Source: Microvelia longipes (Eukaryota > Arthropoda > Insecta > Hemiptera > Veliidae). Taken from it: 64,000 bases of DNA. Below the pieces are notes generated by a model. That model was not told the DNA's origin. It worked only from the letters and a program-made list of their open reading frames with translations, and did not search any database. The stretch covers positions 35,954,314-36,018,313 of the forward strand of contig JACMZG010001911.1 in the NCBI GenBank assembly GCA_018340805.1. Direction: 5' to 3'. This document shows, piece by piece, positions 21,488 to 34,021 of this stretch. Position 1 is the first letter of the stretch. Each line of letters starts with the position of its first letter. Made by a program: the position numbers and the translations under genes.

Positions 21488-21720
21488 TTCTTCTTTGAAC
21501 CATGGAGGCCAAGAGATTCGCTTTTATTAGGCGGATCTTTATCCAACTGAGACACATTTTCATCTAAATGTAGGTTCACATAAATATAGCCCATACATTT
21601 GAAGCATAAGGATATTGTAGATGCTTTATCAGCTCTTGATGGATCTTCATTTACGTGAGCATAGAACGAATTGTTGTGCAGGTTTAATTTTTTTAAGCTG
21701 TATGAACGAACCTGGGTCAA
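21486..21720 (-). other. Unidentified reading frame antisense and upstream of TRAPPC11
   Basis: About 78 codons read MTQVRSYSLKKLNLHNNSFY and onward through HVNEDPSRADKASTISLCFK to GLHGSKK. They then run into the foldback tail of composite element copy 3. The codon content looks more protein-like than that of the surrounding AT-rich DNA, but I do not recognise a family. It could be an exon of an unknown gene, a transposon fragment, or chance. Confidence 0.25.
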
Positions 21721-21965
21721 ATTGTAAATGACAAATCAGCTGTCTTGTGTGTTGTGCATTTTGAAGTTAGTACTTATATTTATGACTTAATTGTTTATTG
21801 AATTTTCAGTGCACTACTTTATGTAATTTTAAAGTTCCCAGATTACAAGTTTTTAGCTTAACAAATGGGACTTTAGGTGAGTTCAATAATTGTTGTATAA
21901 ATTGTTATTGTTGTTTCCAGAGTGAATCAAAACTCGTTTCACTGGAATGCGATAAAACTAAATTT

Positions 21966-24900
21966 ATGATCATGACGAACTCTGAAATGGATTTTGAATT
22001 CCCCTCAGAACTATTAGTTAGGCCCTTAGTCCCTATAGGTGTGACGGGTCTAGATACATTGCATAATGCAATTCATAGATCAGTATGGGAAGCTTTGAGT
22101 AGCTCAAAAAAACAAGATAGACCTCCTGTTCTGTTTAAATTACTATCACCTTCCCATGAATTTATCAGAGCTAAAGTAAAGAAAACTCAGTATGATATGC
22201 ATATACCCAAAGGAATACTCAAACGTGCTTGGGTACATAAGCACTTAACTTCTGTGCCAGCAGTATTAGTTATATTCTATGATTTAGACTGGGATGATCC
22301 ACACTGGGAAGAAAGAATGCTTGAATGTACTTCCAGAGTGCAGTCAATGAGAGTTGCCTTGGAAGGAAGATCTACTAGGATATGTGTCGTTCTTATTCAG
22401 CAGAAAACTCCTATGCCCTCTGATGAGGACCCTTTAGCAGCTGAAAGGGCTTCTGCATTAATGCTTTCAGCTGATCTCTCTCAAAAGTCTCTTTTCATTT
22501 TACCAAATGTCAATAATATAAATGGTTTTACTGCAAGGTTAGAGAAAGCATTTTTTGAACTTTCTGCTGGTTATTATAGCCATGAGATCAAAAGCATTAA
22601 ATCTCATCGTGAACAGCTAAATAAAAAGACTCATCAATATCTTTATGTTAGACATCATTTCAAGATGGCTTTCTTCTCTGAACTTAAAGGTGATCACCAT
22701 GCAGCTCACACATTGTATTCTGAATCGTATAGCAATTTGCTTGAAGTTAGAATGAGTGACACAAATGAATTTGAAATTAAAACTTGTGCTGGATTCATAG
22801 CATATAAGATATGCAGAGTACTTTTTATCTTAAATAAGCCAAGGGAAGCAATATCTCACTTCAAAGCTCATATTGAACATTATCGTACTAAAACTGGCAA
22901 TCCTCAACTGTTATTTCAGCATTATGCATGGCTTTCCAAGCAGTACAGTATGTTTGGGGACCTTTTTGCTGAAATGATACATGTGCATGGTATAGTTGCA
23001 GCTCAGACTCAACATCCTGGTTTTTATTACCAGTTAGCTGCTAAGCATGCGATCAATAGAAAGAATATAGCATTGCAACTTTGCCCCAGCGGACATTGCT
23101 TATCCCACACCCGATCCTTTAGAAAACAACGACAAATTAGAGTTTTTTGGCCACAGACCATGGAGAGCGTGTAAACTTAGTGTGGAAACCTTAGACCCAG
23201 ACACTGAAAGACTTGGTGTTCAGGCGATACAATGTATAGAAAGGCAGCAGATTAAACATTCAACCATTATAATTGGCCTTCTTGGTAATGCTATCACTCA
23301 ATTTAAGACTTACAGGTGTCCCAGAATGAGGAGACAATTAGTTGTTAAAATGGCTGAATGAATATTTTGCTGCAAAAGACTATGGTAAGGCATTGACCTT
23401 GCTTACTCATATGTTATGGGATTATCGTATTGAAAAGTGGTTACTGATATTTGATAAATTATTAACTACTGCATTGTCTTGTGCATATCTAACTGCTTCA
23501 CTTTCTGACTATGTTAGTTTGACCATAGAAGCACTTGCTCGACTTCCAGATCCTCAACGTCTTTTAAAAAATTTAATTTCTATTACTCAAGGGGGTATTC
23601 CGGATCCTGAGCCTAGTATCACCGAAGAGGGTGATCTTAAAATAGCCCATGATGCTTGGACAGAAGCTGTTGCTGCTATGCAAAAGAAAGAATCCAACCA
23701 ATCTATAACTGTTGATATGTCAAATGTTTTTTCCCCGATTCATTGCAAGGCTACTATATTAGAAGCTCTCCATAATAATATTGTGGTTATCATAAATTTA
23801 AGATCGGAATTAATAGATCAAATAACTATTAGTAGGGTGAGTGCGTGCCTTGCCTTGTCAAGTTCAACCACTGAAAGTCAAGCTATAGAAACAGGCCCTT
23901 ATGTTCTGATTCCAAATACTTGTTTGACATTTACTTGCAAAGTTCAGCCACAGATACAAGACGTTGCAAAACCTGTTCAAATAGTATCTGTTTTAGTGGT
24001 TTTAGGTACTGCACAAGGAAGAGAAGTAGTTTTAAAATTCACTGGCCTTCCTCAAGATCATACTTATCCTCATCCTGAACTTCTTCACTTTAGATGCAAA
24101 ACAGGAAATGAATGTGTTGACAAATTTTCTAGTTTAGAAACTATTGTAACAAAAGAAATAGCAAGGAGACAGCCTAGGTGCGATCTAGTTGTAGATACAG
24201 CTGAGCCAGCTTTACTATCTGATTGGTTTCCTGTTCTAGTCACCGTGAGGTCTAGAGAATCAACAACAGTTAGGAACATAGCTCTTAGTGTAACCTTACC
24301 CGATCAAGGTATGGAGCAGCATACTCACATATGTGAGAAGTTAGGTGGGGAATTAGTGTCCCTCCCACTTACGTATAGATATGAATCTTTGGACTCAAGC
24401 ACCGAATTTTCTTATGGATTTTTAGTGAAATCAACTACAACTGGTTTCAGGCAATTTAACATCCAAGTTACATACTTAGTTGAAAATGATGAATGCCTTT
24501 TAGAGAAAGTAGTTAGATTTAATGTTGTTGAAGCTTTTGAACTGACAACTAAATTTATGAACAAGAAATTTGATTCATTAAGCAATGTTTACTCTAGAGA
24601 AACCTTTTTAGTTCAGGCTAAAATAACTAGCCTGTCTCAGTGGCCTGTAGTAATTAAGTCAACTTCATTTTCTCTCGGAGAAAATGTTGAATTTGAAACT
24701 GATTATACTTGTTCCCTTAGTGGATCGGAATTGGTCAAAGATGCAGTGGGTCTCTGTGTTGCTTGCCTCAGAACTGATAAACCTTCAGATAAACCAGTTA
24801 AATTAGCCTCCCTTACTATAAATTGGTCAAGGAAAAAAGAGGGAGATAATGAAGTTAGTGTCAACAGTTTAACTGTTGATTGTATCGCTAGTGTTGAAGA

Positions 24901-25360
24901 TACTCCAGTAACTATTTGTTTGGAGCCTGCTGTGTGTATTCATGAACAACCTTTAGAACCCAACTCAAATGCTTTTCAGCCATCTCAAGCCTGTTTGCAT
25001 CTTCATCATAGAGTCAGGGTGGCATTCCCTATTGTTTATAAACTAACCAATCATACTTCTCTACTTTTAACATTTCAATTAAATATGGAAGCATCTGATG
25101 CTTTTATGTTTTCTGGTCACAAACAGGTTGTAATAAATTTGCTTCCTGAGAGTAGCAGTAGTTTGCACTATATACTCTGCCCTCTTGTAGCTGGGCCTGT
25201 TGTGTTACCAAAATTAAGACTATCTCCTCTGACATCAGCCATATCTCATGCTCACATTACTCATATTATTGACCGAATGTTACCTACAGCTCTCTATATT
25301 TTACCTCCAATTAAACAGCTTAATGATGAGGATTCAAAAGTACCTACAATTACTGTATAA
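21966..25360 (+). CDS. TRAPPC11: TRAPPC11 (foie gras/Gryzun), intronless, with two +1 frameshifts
   Basis: Trafficking protein particle complex subunit 11 is a structural subunit of metazoan TRAPPIII acting in ER-to-Golgi traffic and autophagy. The sequence aligns by recall with animal TRAPPC11 from the N-terminus (MDFEFPSELLVRPL, then HNAIHRSVWEAL, IPKGILK, DLDWDDPHWEE). The foie gras region follows (KTHQYLYVRHHFKMAFFSEL, AGFIAYKICR, HPGFYYQLAA), then the Gryzun half (YFAAKDYGKAL, DAFMFSGHKQ). Candidate starts are ATG at 21966, 21972 or 21987; the last fits the family best. Frame 1 runs to about 23088. The middle part (YPTPDPLE...CPRMRRQL) is in a second frame, 23089-23358. The rest is in the third frame to the stop at 25358-25360. 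Each shift fits one extra base (C in CCCC at 23084-23087; T at 23359). The combined length is about 1,123-1,130 codons, close to 1,133 in human. No introns occur, unlike VPS16 and MESH1 here, so a retrocopy or assembly indels are both possible. Confidence 0.9.
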
Positions 25361-25835
25361 ACTAATTATCTTGTTGGCTTGTATATTGTTCATTAATTTA
25401 TTTTTTATAAGTTTAAAGAAGGAAATTTTTTTTGGGGTGTCTTAATTGTTCATTAAAAACTTAAGATCTTAATGGGAAAACAATTAATTAAATTTGTACT
25501 TAAATTTTTATTTTTGCTATCAGAGCTAAAACCTAGTTGTATTTTAGGTAGAAATTTAATGTAAAAAATGTAAAAAGTGCAGAGAAATTCCTGTTGAACA
25601 AAAAAAGTCTTGGTTTAATTTATTATTTAAAGAACTGTGATCAAAGAAAGATACCTTGCGGTGGTCTACCTGTTAAGTTCTTGTGCTTAAATTGAAAAAA
25701 TAATTTATGAAATTTATATTATCTGGACATTATGTAAAATGGATTATTTATACTAATTATTTGTGTGGGCATTAACTTTCAACTTTTGTTAGATCAACAA
25801 GAATAATTAATTAGATTAATTTAATTAGAATTGTT

Positions 25836-26010
25836 ACTTTTCCTCATTTATACTGTAGGTGTGTAGGAAAAGTATTGTTTTGCTTTAAAAATCCAAAACT
25901 GAGATATCTTCTGTTTAAGACGTTATTTGATACCTCCTAAATGGTTTTTACAAAGCAAGAAGACAAGTTCTGAGGTACCTCGTACTCAATTTTTTTATTA
26001 TTCAATAACT
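25836..26010 (+). repeat. Dispersed repeat family K, short deletion copy with both ends
   Basis: It starts with the hairpin ACTTTTCCTCATTTATACTG ... AGGAAAAGT, continues AAAATCCAAAACTGAGAT, and ends GAGGTACCTCGTACTCAATT. Longer copies lie at 56404 and 61305. This copy joins the 5' and 3' ends with the middle missing. Confidence 0.75.
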
Positions 26011-26927
26011 AAATTGTACAAAGATTCAAATATATATATATATTTCTTATTAAGAAATTTTTACTTTTTATAACAATAAAAATTGAAGGTGCATTAAAGG
26101 TTAAGTGAGATAGAATATAAAGGTTTTAATATTGCTCTTTACTACAATAAAAAAAAAAATCACTTTTGCTTAAGCGTTCACTTTTATGCTTACATATTTA
26201 AAGTAAATGTTTAAAAAGTCTGGAGGTCAACAAAGAATTTAAATTTAAATGAATTTTACCCTTCAATTCAAATTATTTTCTTTGTAAATTTATTTTAAGA
26301 AAAATATTATTCCAGAGCTTTTTTTAAACTATTTTAAATTTTGGTTAAAACTTTGAAAATATCTTATCTTCAGAATTTGAAGTTATAAATAAAAGACTTA
26401 TTATCTCTCTATCTTTGAAAATGCCAATTTGAACGAATGAATGCCTAGTTGCTTGTTAACAAGCAACTCCTCCCCCATTTTAATATTATTTAATTAATTA
26501 AATTTCAATAGTTATTTTTATTTAAAATGTATTTAAACTAAATAATTCGCTGTTTTGTGTTCTTGAAAAATTACTCTATTAATTGAATAGTGTAGAGTTG
26601 TAATTTAAAAATAGAAAAATTTTAATTATGTAATTAATTAATCTAAAGAACTGTGTATAGATAGTTATGTGATGATGTATAAATTCAATTAAGTATAGCT
26701 TAGAAATGATTATTTAATTTGTAATTTATAATAAATCTTTGTTATTGATTAATATATTTATGTATCTACCTAAATAGTAGTATTTTTTTTAAATTTAATT
26801 ACCTTTTTTCATTTTGGAAACTGAATGAATTATTTGCATGTTTTCTTTTATTATTCTTTAAAAAGAAAAATGGCATATTAAAGAAGTATTTTTAGTTTTT
26901 GACATTTTGAATCATATAAAGCTACAA

Positions 26928-26978
26928 ATATATGTATATATACATACATATATATATATATATATACATACACTCACG

Positions 26979-27065
<87 letters not shown>

Positions 27066-27066
27066 T
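26928..27066. repeat. (TA)n microsatellite
   Basis: TA tract with TACATACA interruptions at its left end. Confidence 0.95.
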
Positions 27067-27477
27067 GCATGCATGTATATCAATTTTTTTTAAGATTCCC
27101 AGTCTCCACTGGAAATCTTTAACAAAAATGTTTTGTTGCACTAAATTATTTAAAAGTGGTTCTAAGATGATTGGGCTACTCATAAGAATGTGACCTCGCG
27201 GCAGTTCCTAGTAGTTAAGGGGCAGGAGGCCTCTTATTTTTAATTTGCACCATTTTTAATCAAAACAAGACCTACAATGTCTGTACCATCATTTTGGTTT
27301 TTTAAAACTCTTTAAAGCATACGCTTGACAGCAGTGACAGCGTAAAAAATAAATTAAAAAAAAAAGAGAAGAAAACCGCCCTAAATCTACTAAAATAAGA
27401 AAAAACAGTATTTAAGAACTTCTAGAAGACAGCACCAAGAAAGAAGAAGTCAAGAAGAACAAAGAAATAATAAAAAA

Positions 27478-28310
27478 ATGCAAGAAAACAGCGGAGGACT
27501 AAACGAGGTAATGGAGACCAATCAACTTACTATGACGGACATACCAAATACACCAGAACAATATGACACACATGACATGGGTCCATACCATGTTATAATA
27601 CAACACAAAAATACCAATTCTAATAATAAAGGAATATCAAGACTCCACCCCATGACGATAGGTAAACTATTACATGAAACCTTAGGATTTAAAAACAACG
27701 AAATTACTCAAATAACCAGTATTTCTGTAAACAAAATAAAAATAACACTTAATAATAGAATTAATGCAAACAAACTCATAACTTCCCAAACACTAAATGA
27801 AAATTATAACACATTCATACCAAAATCAATAATCTACAAAAAAGGGGTTGTTCGGGAATTGAGCAATCCTTAACAGAATCAGAAATTTTACAAAATATGA
27901 ATTTTCAAAATACAAATAAAACTAATTAACGTTAAACGAATAACAAGAAAAGTGATTGACAACAATACACCAAAATTTATCCCCACACAATCAATATTTA
28001 TAACAGTTAGAGGCCAATCATTACCACCTTACGCTTATCTACACTTTGTGAGATGCCCAATTGAACCGTACATTCCCCGAGTAATACAGTGTCAAAATTG
28101 TCTCCGATTTGGACATAGAGAAATTGATTGCAAAGGTTCTACCCGCTGTGAAACATGCGGGTTAAACCCTTCAACTCATGGAATAAATGATAAAAACGAG
28201 ATACAACAATGTCCTAAAATAACTTCCCCCATATGTATTCACTGTAAACAAGGACATAAGACACAAACTTAAAAGACTGTCCCGAATTTAGAATACAAAA
28301 AAGCATAAAG
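27478..28310 (+). pseudogene. LINE ORF1 (gag-like, CCHC knuckles), frameshifted
   Basis: The start is ATG 27478 (MQENSGGLNEVMETNQ). The conserved block GISRLHPMTIGKLL resembles GIGRLHPMALGKML of the LINE at 45840-51306. IPKSIIYKKGVVREL follows and then a stop at 27871. The frame resumes after about 27930 with FITVRGQSLPPYAYLHFVRC. Zinc knuckles come next: CQNCLRFGHREIDC, then CETCGLNPSTHG, then CIHCKQGH. Such proteins bind LINE RNA in ribonucleoprotein particles. At least two frameshifts. Confidence 0.8.
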
Positions 28311-28765
28311 AAAACTATGGTACAAAATAATATATCTTTCGGCGAAGCAAAATTAAAAATTAGTAACAAAAACATATGCAACAGTCCTTCAATCTGAACC
28401 AACTGAAACTATTCCCAACCTAACCATAAATACTGAATCACGCAAATATCAAATACAAACCTTACCAATCCCCAAAAATAATCCTAAGCGCCAAAAACTT
28501 CATCATATAGCCCCCGACAATAAACTATATATACAAACCCCTATAAACCCAAACAAACACCGGGAGGACTGATACAGTCAAATCCCTATAAACCAATGAC
28601 TCATACTGAAAACTATAATATTGACATTAATCAAACAACACATAATAAACATTATAACTGAAGTAACAAAACAATATTTACAATTACACAAAACATTACA
28701 CAAACTCACATAGACGACAATACTATAAAAAACTTAATACATTCTAAACTCAAACTCACCATAAC

Positions 28766-31700
28766 ATGTCTTGGCCTCTTAACAAGACAAACAACCACTG
28801 CAGTGTCTTGAATGCTCGCAAGTTTAACTTGCGAGCATTCAGGATACTGCAGTGGAACATTAGGTCAGCAAATAACAAAAAACATTCTCTTGAACACCTC
28901 TTATACACATCCAATATAGACATAGCATGTCTTTCTGAGACATGGTTTGACAAACAAACTAATATCACCTTTAAAGGATATAATTTACTATCTTTTAACA
29001 GACAAGACGACAGAAAGGGTGGTGGAGTCGCAATATTAATTAAATCTAATATACAGTACAACCACTCCATAACCTACCACACATACACACAGACATTATA
29101 GGAATACAAATAACATATAAACACTCAACATTAAATATAATTTCATTATACAACCCACCAACAAAAAAATAACGACAAACCAATGGCTTAATTTATTCAA
29201 CTCTTTAACCACCCCATACCTAATATTAGGAGACTTTAACAGCCATCACACGGCATGGGGATGTACTTATAGTGACTTAAAAGGAGACAACTTACTGACA
29301 GCAATTGAAGATACCAATACAATTGTTCTTAACAATCACAAACCAACCCTAATACCCAAAATAAATCAAAAACTAACTCTGTAATTGACCTTTCTCTAGC
29401 TTCTAACACTATTGCAACGGACTTTACATGGACAATTTTAGACGACCCTCATGGTTCCAACCACCTCCCTATAATAATTGAAACAAACTCTATTAATATA
29501 CCTAAACTATACCGGTATCCAGCAAGACGCTGGAATATTGATAAAGCTAACTGGACAGAATACCATGACACTTTACTAACTTTGACACAAAAAGTATTAG
29601 ATAATCACATCCAACCAACTTACGATGAATTTATACAAGACATTAACGACGCATGCAAAAAATCTATCCCTGAAATAAAGAAACGTAAAATTACTTCAAT
29701 ACCGTACCCTAATTTAATTCATTGGTGGGACTCTAGTTGTGAACAAACTAAAAAACGATCGTTATAATGCTTACCAAAATTACAATACTAACCCTAACTT
29801 ACAAACTTTTATTAGTTTCAAAAGAGCAAATGCTAAATTTAGACGAACATTAAAACGTAAACAAAAAAGTGGTTGGAAAAAATATTGTGACAGCTTAAAC
29901 TTTACAAAAAATTCCCCATCCTCTGTTTGGAAATCTTTTAGAAAAATAAACAAAACTGAAATTAATGAGTCCCATACTAATACAGGACCATGGCTCGAAG
30001 ACTTTATGGACAAACTTGCCCCTCCCTCAGTTACCAACATAACTCACCCTATATCCAACCAATAATAATCACATACTGACCGAAACTTTTACAATCAATG
30101 AATTAAATGCTGCAATAAAGCACAGTAATACTGCTCCCGGCTTTGATAATATTCACTATGACATGATACATCACTTACCAACAATATCAAAACAAATTCT
30201 TTTTAAATATATTTAATAATATTTGGACTTCTCAACAATCCCTGACTCATGGCGCACATACATAATACTCCCAATAAAAAAACCAGGAAAAACTGTTGAC
30301 ATAGCTTCAAACTATAGACCAATATCTTTATCATCTTGCATGCTGAAGACATTTGAAAGATTACTAAAAAAATAGATTAGAATGGTGGTTGGAATCTAAT
30401 AACAAACTGCCTTTTTCACAAAAGGGCTTCAGAAGACATAAATCAACCCTAGAAAGTCAAAACACACTAACAAATGACATACATAGTGCATTTACTCAAA
30501 AAAAATCAGTATTATCTCTCTTATTAGACATCACCGGAGCTTATGACAACGTAGATTTAACTATACTTTACCACAAACTTTTACGACTAGACATACCAAA
30601 ACAAACTGCAAACTTTATCATTAAATTAATAACTGACCGAATCCTTTCTTTTTCGAATTAACGGTCAAATAGTCGGACGTAGACTCACAAGACGAGGTGT
30701 CCTCAAGGGCCATCTTAAGCCCACTTTTATACTTAATACATACCTTTGACTTAGAACAAATTATAACCTCCTGTAAAAATACTTCAATTTGCTGACGACA
30801 TACTTATATATACTATAAACAACAAAATAAATGACATGATAACTGACCTAACTAACACCCTAAAACAAATACAAGAATGGACAAAACTTACTGGGTTAGA
30901 ACTATCCCAAGACAAATCTGAATGTTGCATCTTTACAAGACGTAAAATATCCTTCTTGATGACGAGATTCTTTTTGACAACATAAGAATAAAAAAGAAAA
31001 AGAACTATTAGATTTCTAGGACTCTACCTTGACCAAAAACTGACATGGAAAGACCATATAAATACAGTAGTCTCAAAATGTGAAAAATACCTTAACATCA
31101 TGAAAATGGTCAGCAATAAAGCATGGGGATGTGACCCAAAACTCTTATCACATTTTATAGGGCAACAATACGGGCATGCATAGACTTTGCCTCCCCATTT
31201 ACGGTAATGCCAAACAATACTTACTTACAAAACTAGACCGTTTACAATACAGAGCTTTAAGATTATGTATGGGATATCTTAAATCCACACCAATAACAAT
31301 AATACATACTGAATGCTCAGAACCACCACTTAACATACGAAGACAATATCTGACTGACAAACACTTCATCAAATTATACTCTCAAAATCTCCTTACTAAC
31401 AACTATTGTCAATTTAAACAACAAAATAAATAATAATCATCGATACTGGCGACATAAAACACCTCCATTACATATAAATAGCTACAAACTATTACAGCCT
31501 CATCTCAACCAAAGTATATACCAACATAAATTACTCCCAATCTATCAAATTTCTTTTGAAGATATCTACCAAACAATAACAATAAACATACCAAACTCAC
31601 TTATCCGTACAACAACATAACTTTCCATGAACAACTATACAACATATATCCACAACCCACCTACTTAATATTTACCGACGGATCAAAACAACAAGACAAA

Positions 31701-32525
31701 ACTGGTTACTCATATTATGACTTACAACTAAAAATTGGGCAAAGTTTTTCATGCCCACAGTACACTAACATATTTACATTAGAAAGCTTAGGAATCTTAC
31801 AATCTCTTACATATATAAAAACATTACAAAATACTCAAAACAAATACACTATTGCTTGCGACAACCAAGGAATACTTACAAAACTATCCAACATTTCACT
31901 CACTTCCAAAATGGATCACATATATATGCATATCCTACAAGAAATAAACGAACTGACCAAACAGTACAAACAAATAGACTTTATATGGGTAAAATCACAC
32001 TCTGGAGTCCAGGGAAATGAACAAGCTGATCTCCTTGCAAAAAATCCAACAAGATCATCGAACTATAAAATACCTGCAAGTGATCTCATATCACTATCAA
32101 AAAAGAAAATGATAGAAGACTGGAACACCAAACTCAACGAAGAACCAGAAAAGGGGAAAATTTTTAAAGAAATCATCAAGATAGTTCCCGCTAAACCTTG
32201 GTTCTGGAAATCGAAACTGTCAAGAAGAGATATTGTCTGCATAAACAGATTAAGAAGTCAACATGCCAGATGCATTCAATATCACTACAAGATTGGGTTA
32301 AGCGACTCCCCAGCATGCCACTCCTGCCCGACAATAGACGAAACAGTAGAACACATCCTACTAGACTGCACAAAATACAAGACAGAACGGACAAAATTAT
32401 ATCAAGATGTCAAACTTCAAGATATCCAAGAAAATACTGAAAAAATCAAGACTCTGCTCTTCTCAAAATTAAAAAATATAATAAATACACTCAAATTCGT
32501 AAATAAAATTAACTATTCCCCTTAG
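28766..32525 (+). pseudogene. LINE ORF2 (APE endonuclease, RT, RNase H), multiply frameshifted
   Basis: Endonuclease blocks are ILQWNIRS, CLSETWF (28935) and GDFNSHHTAWG (about 29232-29265), plus GSNHLPIII (about 29455). RT blocks are SNYRPISLSSC (about 30310), motif A DITGAYDNVD (30527-30556), a degraded motif B and motif C FADDILIY (about 30787). RNase H blocks are FTDGSKQQDKTG (31671), the DNQG motif (31859) and WVKSHSGVQGNEQADLLAK (31986-32042). A final Cys/His motif, CHSCPTIDETVEHILLDC, is at 32320-32373. The last uninterrupted piece ends at 32525. At least eight frame changes. Confidence 0.85.
28795..28855. repeat. 61-bp near-perfect palindrome at the start of LINE ORF2
   Basis: CCACTGCAGTGTCTTGAATG and the following CTCGCAAGTT are mirrored by AACTTGCGAGCATTC and AGGATACTGCAGTGG, with about two mismatches and no spacer. 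The right half codes the conserved ILQW start of the endonuclease, so the left half is an inverted duplication of coding sequence. Confidence 0.85.
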
Positions 32526-33077
32526 CCTCAAAAAAAAAAAAAAAATCTAGAGACCAAACCTTAACAGTTAAATCCCCAAACGTAAAAAAATAATAACATA
32601 ACCTTTACACCCAGGACCCGCGTGTCCGATCAACCTGATTGAGGTTTTTCTGTGGTTTCCCTCAATTTTACAGGCGAATGCCAGGTTGAATCATTAAAAG
32701 TCAGTCCACAGACTGCATAGGCAACCTTTTTGAAACTCCTGCAAACTACCTATACAATATAATCCTATTCAAAACACCACCAAAAAAACCTTTTGACAAA
32801 CCCCCCCAAAAAAAATAAACAAATAAATAAAAAAATAAAAAAAATAAAATACCCAAACCAAAAAATATAAAATTATCCTTGACCCAAACAAACCCCTCAC
32901 ACCCCAAAAAATTACCAAAATTTATACCACAAAAATAACAAATAAATAAATAAAATAAAGAGGCACAAATTACCCTAATCAATAAATATAATATGGCTCC
33001 GGTATACACAAAATAAATATTGTATTACTTTTGCCAATAAAGAACTTGTTTAAAAAAAAAAAAAAAAACTCTTTAAA

Positions 33078-34021
33078 AGTAAAATAAAAATTAGCAAACT
33101 GAATTTATCATATTTTTTTAATTATTGGATCACAATTAACATTAGTTTAATTTAAAAATGTTAAATCAATATTCTGAGACGAATGCTAGTGCCTAATAGA
33201 CAGCTGTGCTAAATTCTTGATGTTGACAGCACTGACTGGTGATAAAGCCTTCATTTTCCACACAATGCTATAACTAAATTAGGAATAGGACAGATAGTTG
33301 GTTCATATAAATTTGTTCGGTATTTAAGGCAAAATTTAATGTGTTTTAGTAAAATTATATGTTCTTATATTTATTTCAAAGTACATTAACTCTTTAATAT
33401 CATTTCATTGATAAAAGTCAATTTATATGAAAAATCCCATAGTAAAAGATAGGATGTTTTGAAAATGATGTATGGCGGGAACTTGAAAATCTCCCGATAA
33501 GGCAGCCTACAGGTTACCTTTGTCTACTCTATGGATGTATGGAAAGTCTTGTGTTTTATAAGCACAATTTTAAATATACTCCCAATAATACAAGGGGTAG
33601 GTAAGGCTGTTTTAATTGTAAACAGCCTTTACCCGATGCTTATATTCTTATTGGGAATATATTTAAAATTTTAAAGTAATATTGAACCTCACATCAAGCC
33701 TTCTTATTGTTTTGGTCATTGCTGACTCGCTATTGTACAGTCTCAGCTATAACCAGTGAAATTGTAATGTTTGTTTATAGAGTATAGAAACATTTATCCA
33801 TTGCAAGGTTATGTTAATATTAACATGTAGATTATATAACTAATATTTTATGAATGATGAGTAAAATTTAAATACTTTACATTTCAATTTATTATAAAAA
33901 CTTTAAAATTAAAAAAAAAATAATTCAAATAAAGATTTTTTTGCAATGTGAAAAAGAAAACTGTGTCCTGTGCTCATTGGATTATCATTAAGTTTGAAAA
34001 ATAAAACAAATGTTGAAATTG
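33078..34021. other. Intergenic between the LINE and MESH1; one foldback
   Basis: AT-rich. Apart from a foldback at 33566-33669, nothing recognisable. The MESH1 3' UTR and polyadenylation site should lie in the right part, read on the minus strand. Confidence 0.55.
33566..33669. mobile_element. Foldback MITE, about 45-bp arms
   Basis: ATTTTAAATATACTCCCAAT and GGGTAGGTAAGGCTGTTT pair with AAACAGCCTTTACCC and ATTGGGAATATATTTAAAAT around a short AT loop. Confidence 0.75.

Larger units (their letters stand above)
25361..27303. other. TRAPPC11 downstream region; AT-rich, one short repeat and a TA tract
   Basis: No coding signal. It contains the short family K repeat (25836-26010), an AATAAA followed by a run of A at 26147-26158, a TA tract (26928-27066), and otherwise plain AT-rich sequence. 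No clear poly(A) tail or target duplication could be assigned to the intronless TRAPPC11. Confidence 0.6.
27304..33077 (+). mobile_element. Full-length decayed LINE (I-superfamily-like) with 13-bp target duplication
   Basis: The target duplication AAAACTCTTTAAA is found at 27304-27316 and 33065-33077. The body (27317-33064) comprises a 5' UTR of about 160 nt, ORF1 (from 27478), ORF2 (from about 28766), and a 3' UTR from 32526 with an internal A run and a C/A-rich part. It ends AATAAAGAACTTGTTT plus poly(A). The plus strand is A/C-rich and G-poor, unlike the flanks. Many frameshifts and stops make it inactive. It is a different family from the copies at 719-3360 and 45840-51306. Confidence 0.88.

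Noticed and set aside
32746..33009. Phe/Gly-rich minus-strand frame
   Set aside because: Antisense of the C/A-rich 3' UTR of the LINE at 27304-33077.
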